64,000 bases of DNA from Candidatus Cloacimonadota bacterium (GTDB taxonomy: Bacteria > Cloacimonadota > Cloacimonadia > Cloacimonadales > TCS61). The position numbers were made by a program, and so were the translations under genes. Of the stretch, positions 1-9,137 are shown one piece after another (position 1 is the stretch's first letter; every line of letters begins with the position of its first letter). The DNA is taken from the NCBI GenBank assembly GCA_021734835.1, contig JAIPIH010000002.1:62001-126000 (forward strand). The letters are read 5' to 3'. The notes under the pieces were generated by a model. The model saw nothing but the letters and a program-made list of their open reading frames with translations, was not told where the DNA came from and did no database searches.

Positions 1-596
1 ATTGAAATAGAATCCTTTTTACAAATAGTATTTAAACTTTCAATTATTGCAGGAATCGGGATTCTTTTAAAATCAAAGCGTTGACAGCGTGAGATAATTG
101 TTGGGATCACTTTATGCGGTTCAGTTGTTGCAAAAATAAAAATTACGTTCTTAGGAGGTTCTTCTAAGGTTTTGAGAAGTGCATTAAAAGCATTTTTAGA
201 AAGCATGTGTACTTCATCGATGATATATATTTTATTTCGAGAGTTTGAAGGGGAATACATGAGTTCTTTCTGAAGATCACGAATATCCTCTACACCCGTA
301 TTAGATGCACCATCAATTTCAATTACATCCGAGGATACACCTTGCGTGATATCCATGCAATTTTGACATTTATTGCAAGGAGTAATGGTTGGTCCTTCCG
401 TTAAACAATTCAAACTTTTAGCAAAAATTCTTGCTAATGATGTTTTGCCAACTCCTCGCGGACCAGTAAATAAGTAGGATTGAGCAATTCTATCCATCTC
501 AATCGTATTCTTAAGAATATTTGTGATATGGTCTTGCGCATAAACTTCATCAAAAGTTTGCGGTCTATATTTTCTTGCTAAAATTAAATATGCCAT
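1..596 (-). CDS. dnaX: DNA polymerase III subunit gamma/tau, N-terminal part (runs off the left edge)
   Basis: Reverse-strand translation from ATG at 596 reads MAYLILARKYRPQTFDEVYAQDHITNILKNTI...SYLFTGPRGVGKTSLARIFAKSLNC...CNKCQNC...EIDGASNTGVEDIRDL...IYIIDEVHMLSKNAFNALLKTLEEPP; Walker A, zinc-binding Cys and Walker B typical of DnaX. Not in the ORF track because it is open at the edge. Confidence 0.95.
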   Translation of the reverse strand, partial: MAYLILARKYRPQTFDEVYAQDHITNILKNTIEMDRIAQSYLFTGPRGVGKTSLARIFAKSLNCLTEGPTITPCNKCQNCMDITQGVSSDVIEIDGASNTGVEDIRDLQKELMYSPSNSRNKIYIIDEVHMLSKNAFNALLKTLEEPPKNVIFIFATTEPHKVIPTIISRCQRFDFKRIPIPAIIESLNTICKKDSIS

Positions 597-758
597 CCAT
601 TCCTCATCTTTTTAGTATTTTTGGACTTTCTTTGATCGCTGATATTTGTCAATCAAAAATCTCAGCTGATTTTGATATAAAATATTCTAATATTTAAGAT
701 AATATAAAAGACTTTTTTCTTGACTCCGAACATTGGTTTTTTTTCTTAATATCTATGT

Positions 759-845
759 GCAGAAGTGGCGGAATTGGTAGACGCGCTAGGTTCAGGGTCT
801 AGTGGGCAATAGCCTGTAGGGGTTCAAATCCCCTCTTCTGCACCA
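759..845 (+). tRNA. tRNA-Leu (anticodon CAG), CCA encoded
   Basis: GCAGAAG...CTTCTGC acceptor stem, CTAGG-TTCAGGG-TCTAG anticodon arm, long variable arm, GGGGTTCAAATCCCC T-arm, terminal ACCA. Confidence 0.95.
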
Positions 846-867
846 AACTTACAATCACAGGGCACAT

Positions 868-1431
868 TTACAAGAAGAGCAAATGCTGAATTAGAATTTT
901 TATACCTATTCCGATCAAGATCAATCCACCGAGTAATTCGATTTTATTTTCAAATAAGGAACCGAATTTCCCTCCCAGATAAACACCACCAAGTGATACA
1001 AAAAAAGTTACAAGACCAATGATCAGTACAGGTTTGATAATTTCAACTTGGAGGATTGAAAAACTCAAGCCCACTGCAAGTGCATCAATGCTTGTTGCAA
1101 TTGCTAAAATTAAAACAGTATTCAGATTATTAGGATCACATTTTTTTTCTGCTTCTTTAATCATGATTGATTCATAGATCATTTTACTACCAATAAAAAC
1201 CAATAACCCAAAGGCAATCCAATGATCAAAGGTTTCGATATAGCTTTTGAAACTGGAGCCGGCAAACCAACCGATTACTGGCATCAAAGCTTGAAATCCA
1301 CCAAAAAATATGGCGACTCTGAAAGCTGGTCTTACCTTGAAACAACGCAATGTTACACCGCTGGTTATCGATACTGCGAAGGCGTCCAGAGCCAAGCCCA
1401 GTGCGATTATTAATATTGTAATATTATCCAT
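868..1431 (-). CDS. mntP: Putative manganese efflux pump MntP
   Basis: 187 aa multi-TM protein; ALGLALDAFAVSITSG and ATSIDALAVGLSFS repeated motifs of the MntP family. Confidence 0.85.
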   Translation of the reverse strand: MDNITILIIALGLALDAFAVSITSGVTLRCFKVRPAFRVAIFFGGFQALMPVIGWFAGSSFKSYIETFDHWIAFGLLVFIGSKMIYESIMIKEAEKKCDPNNLNTVLILAIATSIDALAVGLSFSILQVEIIKPVLIIGLVTFFVSLGGVYLGGKFGSLFENKIELLGGLILIGIGIKILIQHLLFL

Positions 1432-1441
1432 TATTAATTAA

Positions 1442-3922
1442 TTATTTTATTACAATACTTACTAATTTATCAGGAACAACGATCATCTTCACGATATTTT
1501 TACCCTCAATCGATTTCTTTACATTTTCCACTTCTAAAGCAGATTTTTTTATATCTTCAGTAGTTGCATCAGCAGAAACCTTTATTTTACCGCGTATTTT
1601 ACCCATTATCTGAATTGCATAAGTTATCTTATCTTTAACGAGAAAATCTTCGTTGAACTGAGCTGTGCCTGAATCGTGGAGAAGTCTATCATTACCAATG
1701 AGAATCCAAAGTTCCTCGCTTAAATGTGGAGCAAAAACATACATTAAATGAGGAATCGCAACACAGCTTTCCGCAAAAACTGCTTTTTCGAAATCATTCA
1801 ACTTTTCAACATCTTTTACGGCATAGACATTGTTCAGATGTTCCATTACCGCAGCAATTGCAGTATTGAACTGTAATCTGTTTTCAATATCATTGAGTGT
1901 TTTCTTAATAGTAAAATGAGTGCTGTAGCGTAGTTTTTTAATTTCTCCCTTCAGTTTGTTATCATCACTGGCAGCATCTTTATAGGTTTTGATCAATTCA
2001 AGATTTTTTGCAAATAAATGCCAGATTCTATTGAGAAATCTGAATGCACCCTTCACACCTTCATCACTCCATTCAACATCCTTTTCCGGAGGAGATGCAA
2101 ACAGCATGAAAACACGTACAGTATCAGCTCCATAGCGGTCTACAATGTACTGCGGGTCAACAACATTCCCTTTTGATTTGCTCATTTTAGCACCATCTTT
2201 CGTGACCATGCCCTGCGTTAGTAATCTGGCAAATGGTTCGTTGGAATTTACCAATTTTAAGTCGCGCATAAATTTATGAAAAAAACGAGCATACATCAAA
2301 TGCATAACAGCATGTTCGATACCACCAATGTATTGATCTACAGGTAGCCACTTAACAGCTAGTTCCTGACTGAAAGGTAAGGTGTCATTTTTGGGATCAA
2401 CATAACGCGCAAAATACCAGGAACTATCTACGAAAGTATCCATTGTGTCAGTTTCTCTTCTAGCCGACTTCCCGCATTGAGGGCATTTTACATTAACCCA
2501 CTCTTCTACAGAAAGAAGCGGGTTTTGACGTGTTTTACCCAATTCAACGTTTTCCGGTAGTTTTATAGGAAGATCTTCATCAGGGACAAGTACAGTTCCA
2601 CAATCATCACAATATATTATCGGAATTGGATTACCCCAATATCTCTGACGAGATACACCCCAGTCTCTCAATCTATAAGTAATAGTTTCTTTACCCATTT
2701 TATTCTCAAACATCCATTTGGAGATAGTTTTCAGAGATTTTTGGCTATCCATTCCGTCAAATTTACCAGAATTGACTAAAAATCCGGGTTCGACATAAGC
2801 ATCTGCCATTTCTTCAAGTATGAGATCACCGGATTTATTTTGAATAACCAGTTTCATAGGAATATTATACTTTTTAGCAAATTCAAAATCCCTTTGATCG
2901 TGAGCCGGAACTGCCATCACAGCTCCCGTTCCATAATCCATCAACACGTAGTTAGTGATCCAGATCTGAATTCTTTCATTATTTACCGGGTTTGCAGCAT
3001 ATTTTCCAGTAAAAAATCCTTCTTTTATTGTATCTTCGGCGGTCCTGGTTATTGAGTCTTCATTCAATACTTTATCACAGAATCTATGCATCTTGGAATC
3101 CTCAGATTCTGCTTTCAAAAATTCTATTATTATCGGATGTTCTGGAGGCAATGCCATAAAAGTACACCCAAAGATCGTATCAGGTCGCGTTGTAAAAACT
3201 TTTATTAATTGTTCAGAATTTTCCAGTTTGAACCAGATTTCAGTTCCTTGACTTTTCCCGATCCAATTAGTCTGCATAGTTTTAACGCGTTCCGGCCAAT
3301 CAATAACTCCGCTGAAATCAAGCAATTCTTCAGCGTATTCAGTGATCTTAAAAAACCATTGTTCAAGTTCCTTTTGATGTACTTCACTTTCGCAGCGCCA
3401 GCATTTTCCATTTTCAACTTGTTCATTAGCAAGGACAGTCTGACACTCTGAACACCAATTCTGAAAAGAAGTTTTCTTATAAGCTAAACCTTTTTCAAAC
3501 ATTCTTTTAAAAAACCACTGTCCCCATTTGTAATATTCAGGATGACAGGTACTGACTTCGCGTTCCCAATCAAATCCAAAACCCATCATATCAAATTGTT
3601 TTCTCATAACTTTGATATTTTCATCTGTCGTAATTCTTGGATGTGAATGATGTTGAATCGCAAAGTTTTCCGCCGGCATTCCAAAAGAGTCATAACCCAT
3701 TGGCTGCATTACATTAAAACCTTGCATCATTTTATAACGCGTAATTGCATCTGCTATAGAATAATTCGAAACATGTCCCATATGAAGAGCACCGGAAGGA
3801 TAGGGGAACATCGAAAGGACATAATAATTTTTCTTTTCTGTATCGTCTTCAGCATTGAAGATCTTTTTTTTCTGCCAGATATTCTGCCATTTTTTTTCTA
3901 TTTTTTCAAAAGGATATTCCAT
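1442..3922 (-). CDS. leuS: Leucyl-tRNA synthetase
   Basis: 826 aa; FPYPSGALHMGHVSNYSIAD (HIGH motif), editing domain, KMSKSKGNVVDP. Confidence 0.98.
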   Translation of the reverse strand: MEYPFEKIEKKWQNIWQKKKIFNAEDDTEKKNYYVLSMFPYPSGALHMGHVSNYSIADAITRYKMMQGFNVMQPMGYDSFGMPAENFAIQHHSHPRITTDENIKVMRKQFDMMGFGFDWEREVSTCHPEYYKWGQWFFKRMFEKGLAYKKTSFQNWCSECQTVLANEQVENGKCWRCESEVHQKELEQWFFKITEYAEELLDFSGVIDWPERVKTMQTNWIGKSQGTEIWFKLENSEQLIKVFTTRPDTIFGCTFMALPPEHPIIIEFLKAESEDSKMHRFCDKVLNEDSITRTAEDTIKEGFFTGKYAANPVNNERIQIWITNYVLMDYGTGAVMAVPAHDQRDFEFAKKYNIPMKLVIQNKSGDLILEEMADAYVEPGFLVNSGKFDGMDSQKSLKTISKWMFENKMGKETITYRLRDWGVSRQRYWGNPIPIIYCDDCGTVLVPDEDLPIKLPENVELGKTRQNPLLSVEEWVNVKCPQCGKSARRETDTMDTFVDSSWYFARYVDPKNDTLPFSQELAVKWLPVDQYIGGIEHAVMHLMYARFFHKFMRDLKLVNSNEPFARLLTQGMVTKDGAKMSKSKGNVVDPQYIVDRYGADTVRVFMLFASPPEKDVEWSDEGVKGAFRFLNRIWHLFAKNLELIKTYKDAASDDNKLKGEIKKLRYSTHFTIKKTLNDIENRLQFNTAIAAVMEHLNNVYAVKDVEKLNDFEKAVFAESCVAIPHLMYVFAPHLSEELWILIGNDRLLHDSGTAQFNEDFLVKDKITYAIQIMGKIRGKIKVSADATTEDIKKSALEVENVKKSIEGKNIVKMIVVPDKLVSIVIK

Positions 3923-3968
3923 ATATGTTAACTCCTGATTATTTTTTATTTGGTTTTTTAGAATTGTA

Positions 3969-4046
3969 TTATTTCCCCAAATAGGGGAGTAAAAGGAGAA
4001 GACAATTAAGAACTTCTTTGATCTGCATTTGTTTACCGTATTTCAT
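3969..4046 (-). CDS. Putative leucine-rich leader peptide upstream of leuS (MKYGKQMQIKEVLNCLLLLLPYLGK)
   Basis: ATG at 4046 preceded by AGGAG (complement of 4056-4060); 25 codons, 7 Leu including 5 consecutive (CTT CTC CTT TTA CTC), stop TAA at 3969; stop lies 46 nt before the leuS ATG. Confidence 0.6.
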   Translation of the reverse strand: MKYGKQMQIKEVLNCLLLLLPYLGK

Positions 4047-4198
4047 TAACAATCTCTCCTTATTAATTCTAAAGCAAATTTTGTATTACAAGACATTTGG
4101 TCAATTATATTTTATTGAGATCCTTTTTTTATTAACTTTTCACTTGCAAAATAAATGCAGATGTAAATATTTTATCAGTTGATTATAAGGAGGTAAAA

Positions 4199-4405
4199 AT
4201 GAATCTTATAGAGTATTTTAACAATAGAATAAAGGAGTACTTCACTATTTGGGATATAAAATTAGCTCAAGTAGCAGCTTTCTTGTTTTTTATAGTTATC
4301 ATTAAGTTGATCCCAGAGATCATTACACTTGATTATTGGGTTTATATTTTAGGCGCTGCTATAGCAGCAATCAGACCAATGTACATAAAGTTCATTAAGA
4401 AATAG
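4199..4405 (+). CDS. Small membrane protein of unknown function
   Basis: 68 aa ORF with AAGGAGG upstream of ATG and two hydrophobic stretches (VAAFLFFIVIIKLI, WVYILGAAIAAI). Confidence 0.6.
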   Translation: MNLIEYFNNRIKEYFTIWDIKLAQVAAFLFFIVIIKLIPEIITLDYWVYILGAAIAAIRPMYIKFIKK

Positions 4406-4414
4406 GAAAAGATC

Positions 4415-5668
4415 ATAGAATACGATTTAGTTGTTATCGGCGGTGGAGCGGCTGGAATGATGGCTGCAGGAATTGCGGCCCAGAATGGAAAAAAAGTTAC
4501 TCTGCTCGAAAAAAATCCAATTCTTGGCAAAAAGCTGTTGATAACAGGAAAAGGTCGATGTAATATTACAAATTACTGTGACGTAAATGATTTAGTTCAA
4601 TCTATAACAGTTAATGGGAAGTTCCTTATCAATTCCTTGTATGCTTTTTCCAGTTATGATGTGATCAGATTTTTTAATGAATTAGGGCTCGAAACAAAAG
4701 TTGAAAGAGGTAATAGAGTTTTTCCGGTTTCTGATAAAGCTAAAGATGTTGTTAAAATACTGATCAAATTTATCAACAAATTTAAAGTGGAAATTAGACA
4801 AGCAGAAGTTATTTCTGTTCTGAAATTCGGAAATCTTTTTGCCGCAAAATTGCGAAACGGAGAAGTTATCCGAGCAAAGAATTTAGTGATCGCAACAGGA
4901 GGAAAATCTTATCCAAGGACTGGTTCAACTGGAGATGGATATCGATTTGCTCAAGATTTTGGTCATAGGGTAACAGACTTCAAACCTTCACTTGTACCAA
5001 TATCCGCACAAAGTATAATTCCTATACAAGGTGAAACAGCTTCTAGAAGATGCAATGTAAAAGATCTGGCGGAACTCACTCTAAAAAATGTTTCGATCAT
5101 GATCAGAGATACTCGAGATAAAATTATTTTTGAAGATTTTGGGGAGATGAACTTTACTAATTTTGGAGTGGACGGACCGATCATCCTATCTGCTTCTTCT
5201 CACATCAGAAAAATAAAAGATTATAAACTAATTATTGATCTTAAACCTGCTTTATCAATAGAAAAACTTGATAAAAGATTACAACGTGATTTTATTAAAA
5301 ACTCGAATAAACAATTTAAAAGTGTATTGAAAAATCTACTTCCAAACAAATTGATACCTGTGATCCAAAATATTTCGGGAATTCCGTCAGATAAGGTTAT
5401 CCAGCAGATCACAGCTCAGGAAAGGCAAAATCTTATAATTGCACTAAAACAACTAACAATAAAATTAATTAAATTCCGTCCCATATCAGAATCTATCATT
5501 ACTTCGGGCGGTGTTGATATAAAACAGATAGATCCCAAGACAATGGAATCGAAGCTGGTTCCGGGATTGTACTTTGTAGGTGAAGTATTGAATTGTGACG
5601 GTTACACCGGCGGCTTTAATCTGCAGATCGCCTGGAGTAGCGGTTACGCAGCTGGAATAAGCTGTTAA
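4415..5668 (+). CDS. BaiN/HI0933-family NAD(P)/FAD-dependent oxidoreductase; probable start at ATA 4415 (ORF track starts at internal ATG 4457)
   Basis: In-frame upstream translation EYDLVVIGGGAAGMMAA restores the Rossmann GxGxxG that the ATG-4457 start truncates; C-terminus GLYFVGEVLNCDGYTGGFNLQIAWSSGYAAG is characteristic of HI0933-like proteins. Confidence 0.85.
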   Translation: MEYDLVVIGGGAAGMMAAGIAAQNGKKVTLLEKNPILGKKLLITGKGRCNITNYCDVNDLVQSITVNGKFLINSLYAFSSYDVIRFFNELGLETKVERGNRVFPVSDKAKDVVKILIKFINKFKVEIRQAEVISVLKFGNLFAAKLRNGEVIRAKNLVIATGGKSYPRTGSTGDGYRFAQDFGHRVTDFKPSLVPISAQSIIPIQGETASRRCNVKDLAELTLKNVSIMIRDTRDKIIFEDFGEMNFTNFGVDGPIILSASSHIRKIKDYKLIIDLKPALSIEKLDKRLQRDFIKNSNKQFKSVLKNLLPNKLIPVIQNISGIPSDKVIQQITAQERQNLIIALKQLTIKLIKFRPISESIITSGGVDIKQIDPKTMESKLVPGLYFVGEVLNCDGYTGGFNLQIAWSSGYAAGISC

Positions 5669-7534
5669 TCAATAAACAAAGACCACGCCGCTGGTAGGGA
5701 AGACCCATTCATTTTTAGCAGTACTGATGGATATTTGATGATCCGTTTTAACTAATTTAGGGAATTTGCTCTTACCAGAAAAGATCGGAACTGCTTCTAT
5801 ATTAACAATATTACTCTCAAATGAAATATCTACGCCTTGCGTCATTTCAATAATGTAAACGGATAATTGATGAGAATTTTTCGGATAATAGGTTTTAGTT
5901 GAGATCGAAAAATTTACTTCTTTTCCCATAAGCTCTTTAAGTTTAGGATGATAGCATTTTATCTCAATACTGCCGTCAGAGATCTTCATTTCATTGTATA
6001 ACTCAAGATCATTGATTTTCACGGAAGTTACAGAAAAAAACATTTTTTTTAAATCAATTTTGTTATCCAAGAGCCAACGATATTCGACATCATTTCGCAG
6101 GAAATATTTCTCCAGATCTTTCTCTGTTTTGGCACAGGCTACTATAAAGTGATCATTCTGAAGCTTTTTAGAAAAGGAGAGCTCAGTAGAAGTTAAATAA
6201 TAATCTGTAAATTCATTAGAATCCTCAAATTTTATTGAATGTTTGAAGTTTTTTCTATAGTGGATATCTTTATCTTTTTCAGCGAACATTCTTTTTAATA
6301 TATCTTCGTGAACTAAGCTGGCGATCTCTTTACTTTGCAGCCTCTGTTCGATAGCAGTCTCAATGATATCCCCAAGCTTTTTATCCGAAAGATCCTTAGG
6401 CATAAATTCACGGCGTAAGAGCGGTGAAGAATCAATTATTTTGCCATTTTGCGTATAATATCTTTTTGCTCTTCTTCCTATTTGAGAAACAAGTTCATAA
6501 CTAAGTCCGCCGAATAAATCAGTTAAATTTTCTGCTGTAATATCGTCGTGAGAATCTCCTAACATTGTGACAACATCGCCTACTTGGGGATCTGATATTT
6601 GTGAGATATCGAGTGCTGTCATATCCATACTTACTTTCCCAATTACTTTGCAAATGGAATTACGGAGTACTGCTATTCCCTTATTAGACAGCAGAAAATC
6701 ATAACCATCAGCATAGCCAACTGGTAAAATTGCATATTTTATTGTTTTAGGAGCAATAAATGTTTGATTATAACCAATTGAATCACCTTTTTGTGCTGTT
6801 TTGATCTGAGTTATGCGAGTTTTAAATGTCATAACAGGTTTCAGTTTTATTTTATCTTTCAGCGGTTTGTTGGAATAAATTCCGTAGGTTAATAATCCTA
6901 ATCTTACAAGATTTGTATAATTATCTGGGGAAAATATGACTCCACTGCTGTTTGCGATGTGGATGTACTTAGGTTTTTCATCTAATTTTGAAACAATTTT
7001 ATGAAATCTATCTGCTTGTAATTCAGTAAAAGCTATATCATTCTCAGCAGAAGCAAAATGTGAAAAAATACCTTCTATCTCAAGATTTGTTAATCTTCGG
7101 ATCTCTTTTATTTTTGACAAAGCATTTTGATAATAAAAACCACTTCTTCCCATGCCTGTATCAATATTCAAGTGGATTTTGTTTTTTCCCTTTTTATTCA
7201 TTGCTCTGGCAAAATCCATAGAAGAAACTGTAGGAATAAGGTCATACTGTAAAATTTGATCAATTTCACTGTTTAATGATGGCGACAGAATTATTATAGG
7301 AATTGATATTCCTTGATATCGCAATAGAATTCCTTCCTGCAAGTTAGCAACTCCCAAAGATACTGCACCACACTCTATCGCTTTTTTGGCAATTTGAAAA
7401 GCTCCATGACCATAGGCATCAGCTTTAACAATTTGCATAAAATTCGTTTGCGGACTGAAGAATTTTTTTAGTTGTTCAATATTATGTTGATAATTCCCCA
7501 GATCGATTTCTGTCCAACTTCTATCATCATTCAT
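5669..7534 (-). CDS. alr: Alanine racemase with a C-terminal extension of about 250 aa
   Basis: N-terminal part WTEIDLGNYQHNIEQLKKF...VKADAYGHGAFQIAK, GYADGYDFLLSN, RLGLLTYGIYSN, VSMDMTALDIS typical of Alr; the ORF continues to 621 aa where Alr is usually about 370. Confidence 0.92.
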   Translation of the reverse strand: MNDDRSWTEIDLGNYQHNIEQLKKFFSPQTNFMQIVKADAYGHGAFQIAKKAIECGAVSLGVANLQEGILLRYQGISIPIIILSPSLNSEIDQILQYDLIPTVSSMDFARAMNKKGKNKIHLNIDTGMGRSGFYYQNALSKIKEIRRLTNLEIEGIFSHFASAENDIAFTELQADRFHKIVSKLDEKPKYIHIANSSGVIFSPDNYTNLVRLGLLTYGIYSNKPLKDKIKLKPVMTFKTRITQIKTAQKGDSIGYNQTFIAPKTIKYAILPVGYADGYDFLLSNKGIAVLRNSICKVIGKVSMDMTALDISQISDPQVGDVVTMLGDSHDDITAENLTDLFGGLSYELVSQIGRRAKRYYTQNGKIIDSSPLLRREFMPKDLSDKKLGDIIETAIEQRLQSKEIASLVHEDILKRMFAEKDKDIHYRKNFKHSIKFEDSNEFTDYYLTSTELSFSKKLQNDHFIVACAKTEKDLEKYFLRNDVEYRWLLDNKIDLKKMFFSVTSVKINDLELYNEMKISDGSIEIKCYHPKLKELMGKEVNFSISTKTYYPKNSHQLSVYIIEMTQGVDISFESNIVNIEAVPIFSGKSKFPKLVKTDHQISISTAKNEWVFPTSGVVFVY

Positions 7535-7552
7535 TAATTAACCTCATCTTTA

Positions 7553-8911
7553 TCAAAAGAATTTTGCTGCAAGGTCTGCCAGGGCAGAACGTTCGCCTTT
7601 AGTTAAGGTGACATGTCCTACAATCTTTTCCTTCTTCAGCTTTTCCACTGCAATACTCAATCCGTTACTTTCTGAATCAAGATATGGAATATCGATCTGA
7701 TAAGGATCTCCTGTCAATACTATTTTAGTGCCCTCGCCAGCTCTTGTTATAATAGTTTTCATTTCATGAGGAGTGAGATTTTGAGCTTCATCAACAATTA
7801 TGTATTGGTCGGGAAGGCTTCTACCTCTGATATATGTAAGTGGTTCTAACTCAATAAATCCGAAATCAAGATAATCGTTGAGTCCCGGTTGTTTCTTACC
7901 AAATATTTTACCATTTTCATTATCAGTCTGTTCATTTCTGTTTGTTAGTAAAATTTCCATATTATCAAAAATCGGCTGCATCCAGGGATTAAATTTATCT
8001 GATTTTGAGCCCGGTAAATACCCGATATCTTTTCCAAGAGGTGATACCGGACGTGAAACGATCAAACGCGAATAATTATTCTTTTCTACAACTTGTTCCA
8101 GACCCGCAGCAAGAGCGATCAGTGTTTTCCCAGTACCGGCTTTTCCTAACATACTTACCAATTTAACTTCCGGATCAAGAAGCAGATCGAAGGACATTTT
8201 TTGTTCAATATTACGAGCTTTGATACCAAACAACTCCTGATCTTGATAGTATTTAAGAGGATGTATTTCATTTGTCTCAACAGAATATCTAGCAACAAGT
8301 CCGCCCTCATCATCTTCATTCTTACAAAATAGAACAAATTGATTTGGATATATCTCTCCAAACTCATTTTTCATGCATTTTTCTTTCTTAAATTTTTTTA
8401 ATGTTGAATTATCTACAATAATTTTCAGATAACCCATATAGAGTTCCGAAAAATTTATTTTATCAGTTTCAAAATTAGTTGCTTTTAAACCTACAGCATC
8501 AGCTTTGATCCTCACGTTAGCATCTTTAGAAACTAAGATCACATTCTTATCCACTTCTTTATTCCGAATATAAAGAGCGGTTCCAATAATGAGATTATCA
8601 TTAGTATCTGTTATTAAAATTTCATTAGTAGTATCAGATATCTTTCTGCTGAGAACTACTTGGATAATACTTCCTTTTTCAGTTTTTACGCCATCTCTCA
8701 AACTGCCTTGTTTTCTCAGATCATCTAAATAACGACCTATTTGTCTGGCATTCCTGCCTTTTTCATCAACACCTTTTTTGAAATTATCGACTTCCTCGAT
8801 CACCGTAATTGGAATTACAACAGTATTTTTGCCGAAAGTGAAAATTGCGTGCGGATCGTGAATAAGTACATTTGTATCCAAAACATAGATATTATTCTTG
8901 GTTTTATTCAC
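7553..8911 (-). CDS. PIN domain-PhoH family ATPase (YlaK/PhoH2-like)
   Basis: N-terminal PIN domain (YVLDTNVLIHDPHAIF), C-terminal PhoH ATPase (GKAGTGKTLIALAAGLEQ, FIELEPLTYIRGRSLPDQYIIVDEAQNLTPHEMKTIITRAGEGTKIVLTGDPYQID). Confidence 0.92.
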   Translation of the reverse strand: MNKTKNNIYVLDTNVLIHDPHAIFTFGKNTVVIPITVIEEVDNFKKGVDEKGRNARQIGRYLDDLRKQGSLRDGVKTEKGSIIQVVLSRKISDTTNEILITDTNDNLIIGTALYIRNKEVDKNVILVSKDANVRIKADAVGLKATNFETDKINFSELYMGYLKIIVDNSTLKKFKKEKCMKNEFGEIYPNQFVLFCKNEDDEGGLVARYSVETNEIHPLKYYQDQELFGIKARNIEQKMSFDLLLDPEVKLVSMLGKAGTGKTLIALAAGLEQVVEKNNYSRLIVSRPVSPLGKDIGYLPGSKSDKFNPWMQPIFDNMEILLTNRNEQTDNENGKIFGKKQPGLNDYLDFGFIELEPLTYIRGRSLPDQYIIVDEAQNLTPHEMKTIITRAGEGTKIVLTGDPYQIDIPYLDSESNGLSIAVEKLKKEKIVGHVTLTKGERSALADLAAKFF

Positions 8912-9137
8912 AATTAATCCTCCTTTATTACTTATGTTTTCTTAAAATATCTTCAGTTAAATGTCAAATAAAATCAGTTTTAAAAAGCATTTTAAGCAAG
9001 TTTTTAATGGTTTAAGGCAAAATTAAATTCAAACTTCTAACTATTCACTGAACTCTATAAAATCTTAGAAAAATCTTGCTTTTTAAGAAAGGGAATTTTT
9101 ACTGACAATCATTAATTTATCTAATTGGAGAAAATAT

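Noticed and set aside
1222-1413. 63-aa plus-strand ORF
   Set aside because: Antisense to mntP; low-complexity composition and no SD, a shadow ORF.
3205-3931. Several 75-94 aa ORFs on both strands within leuS
   Set aside because: All overlap the well-supported leuS frame; shadow ORFs.
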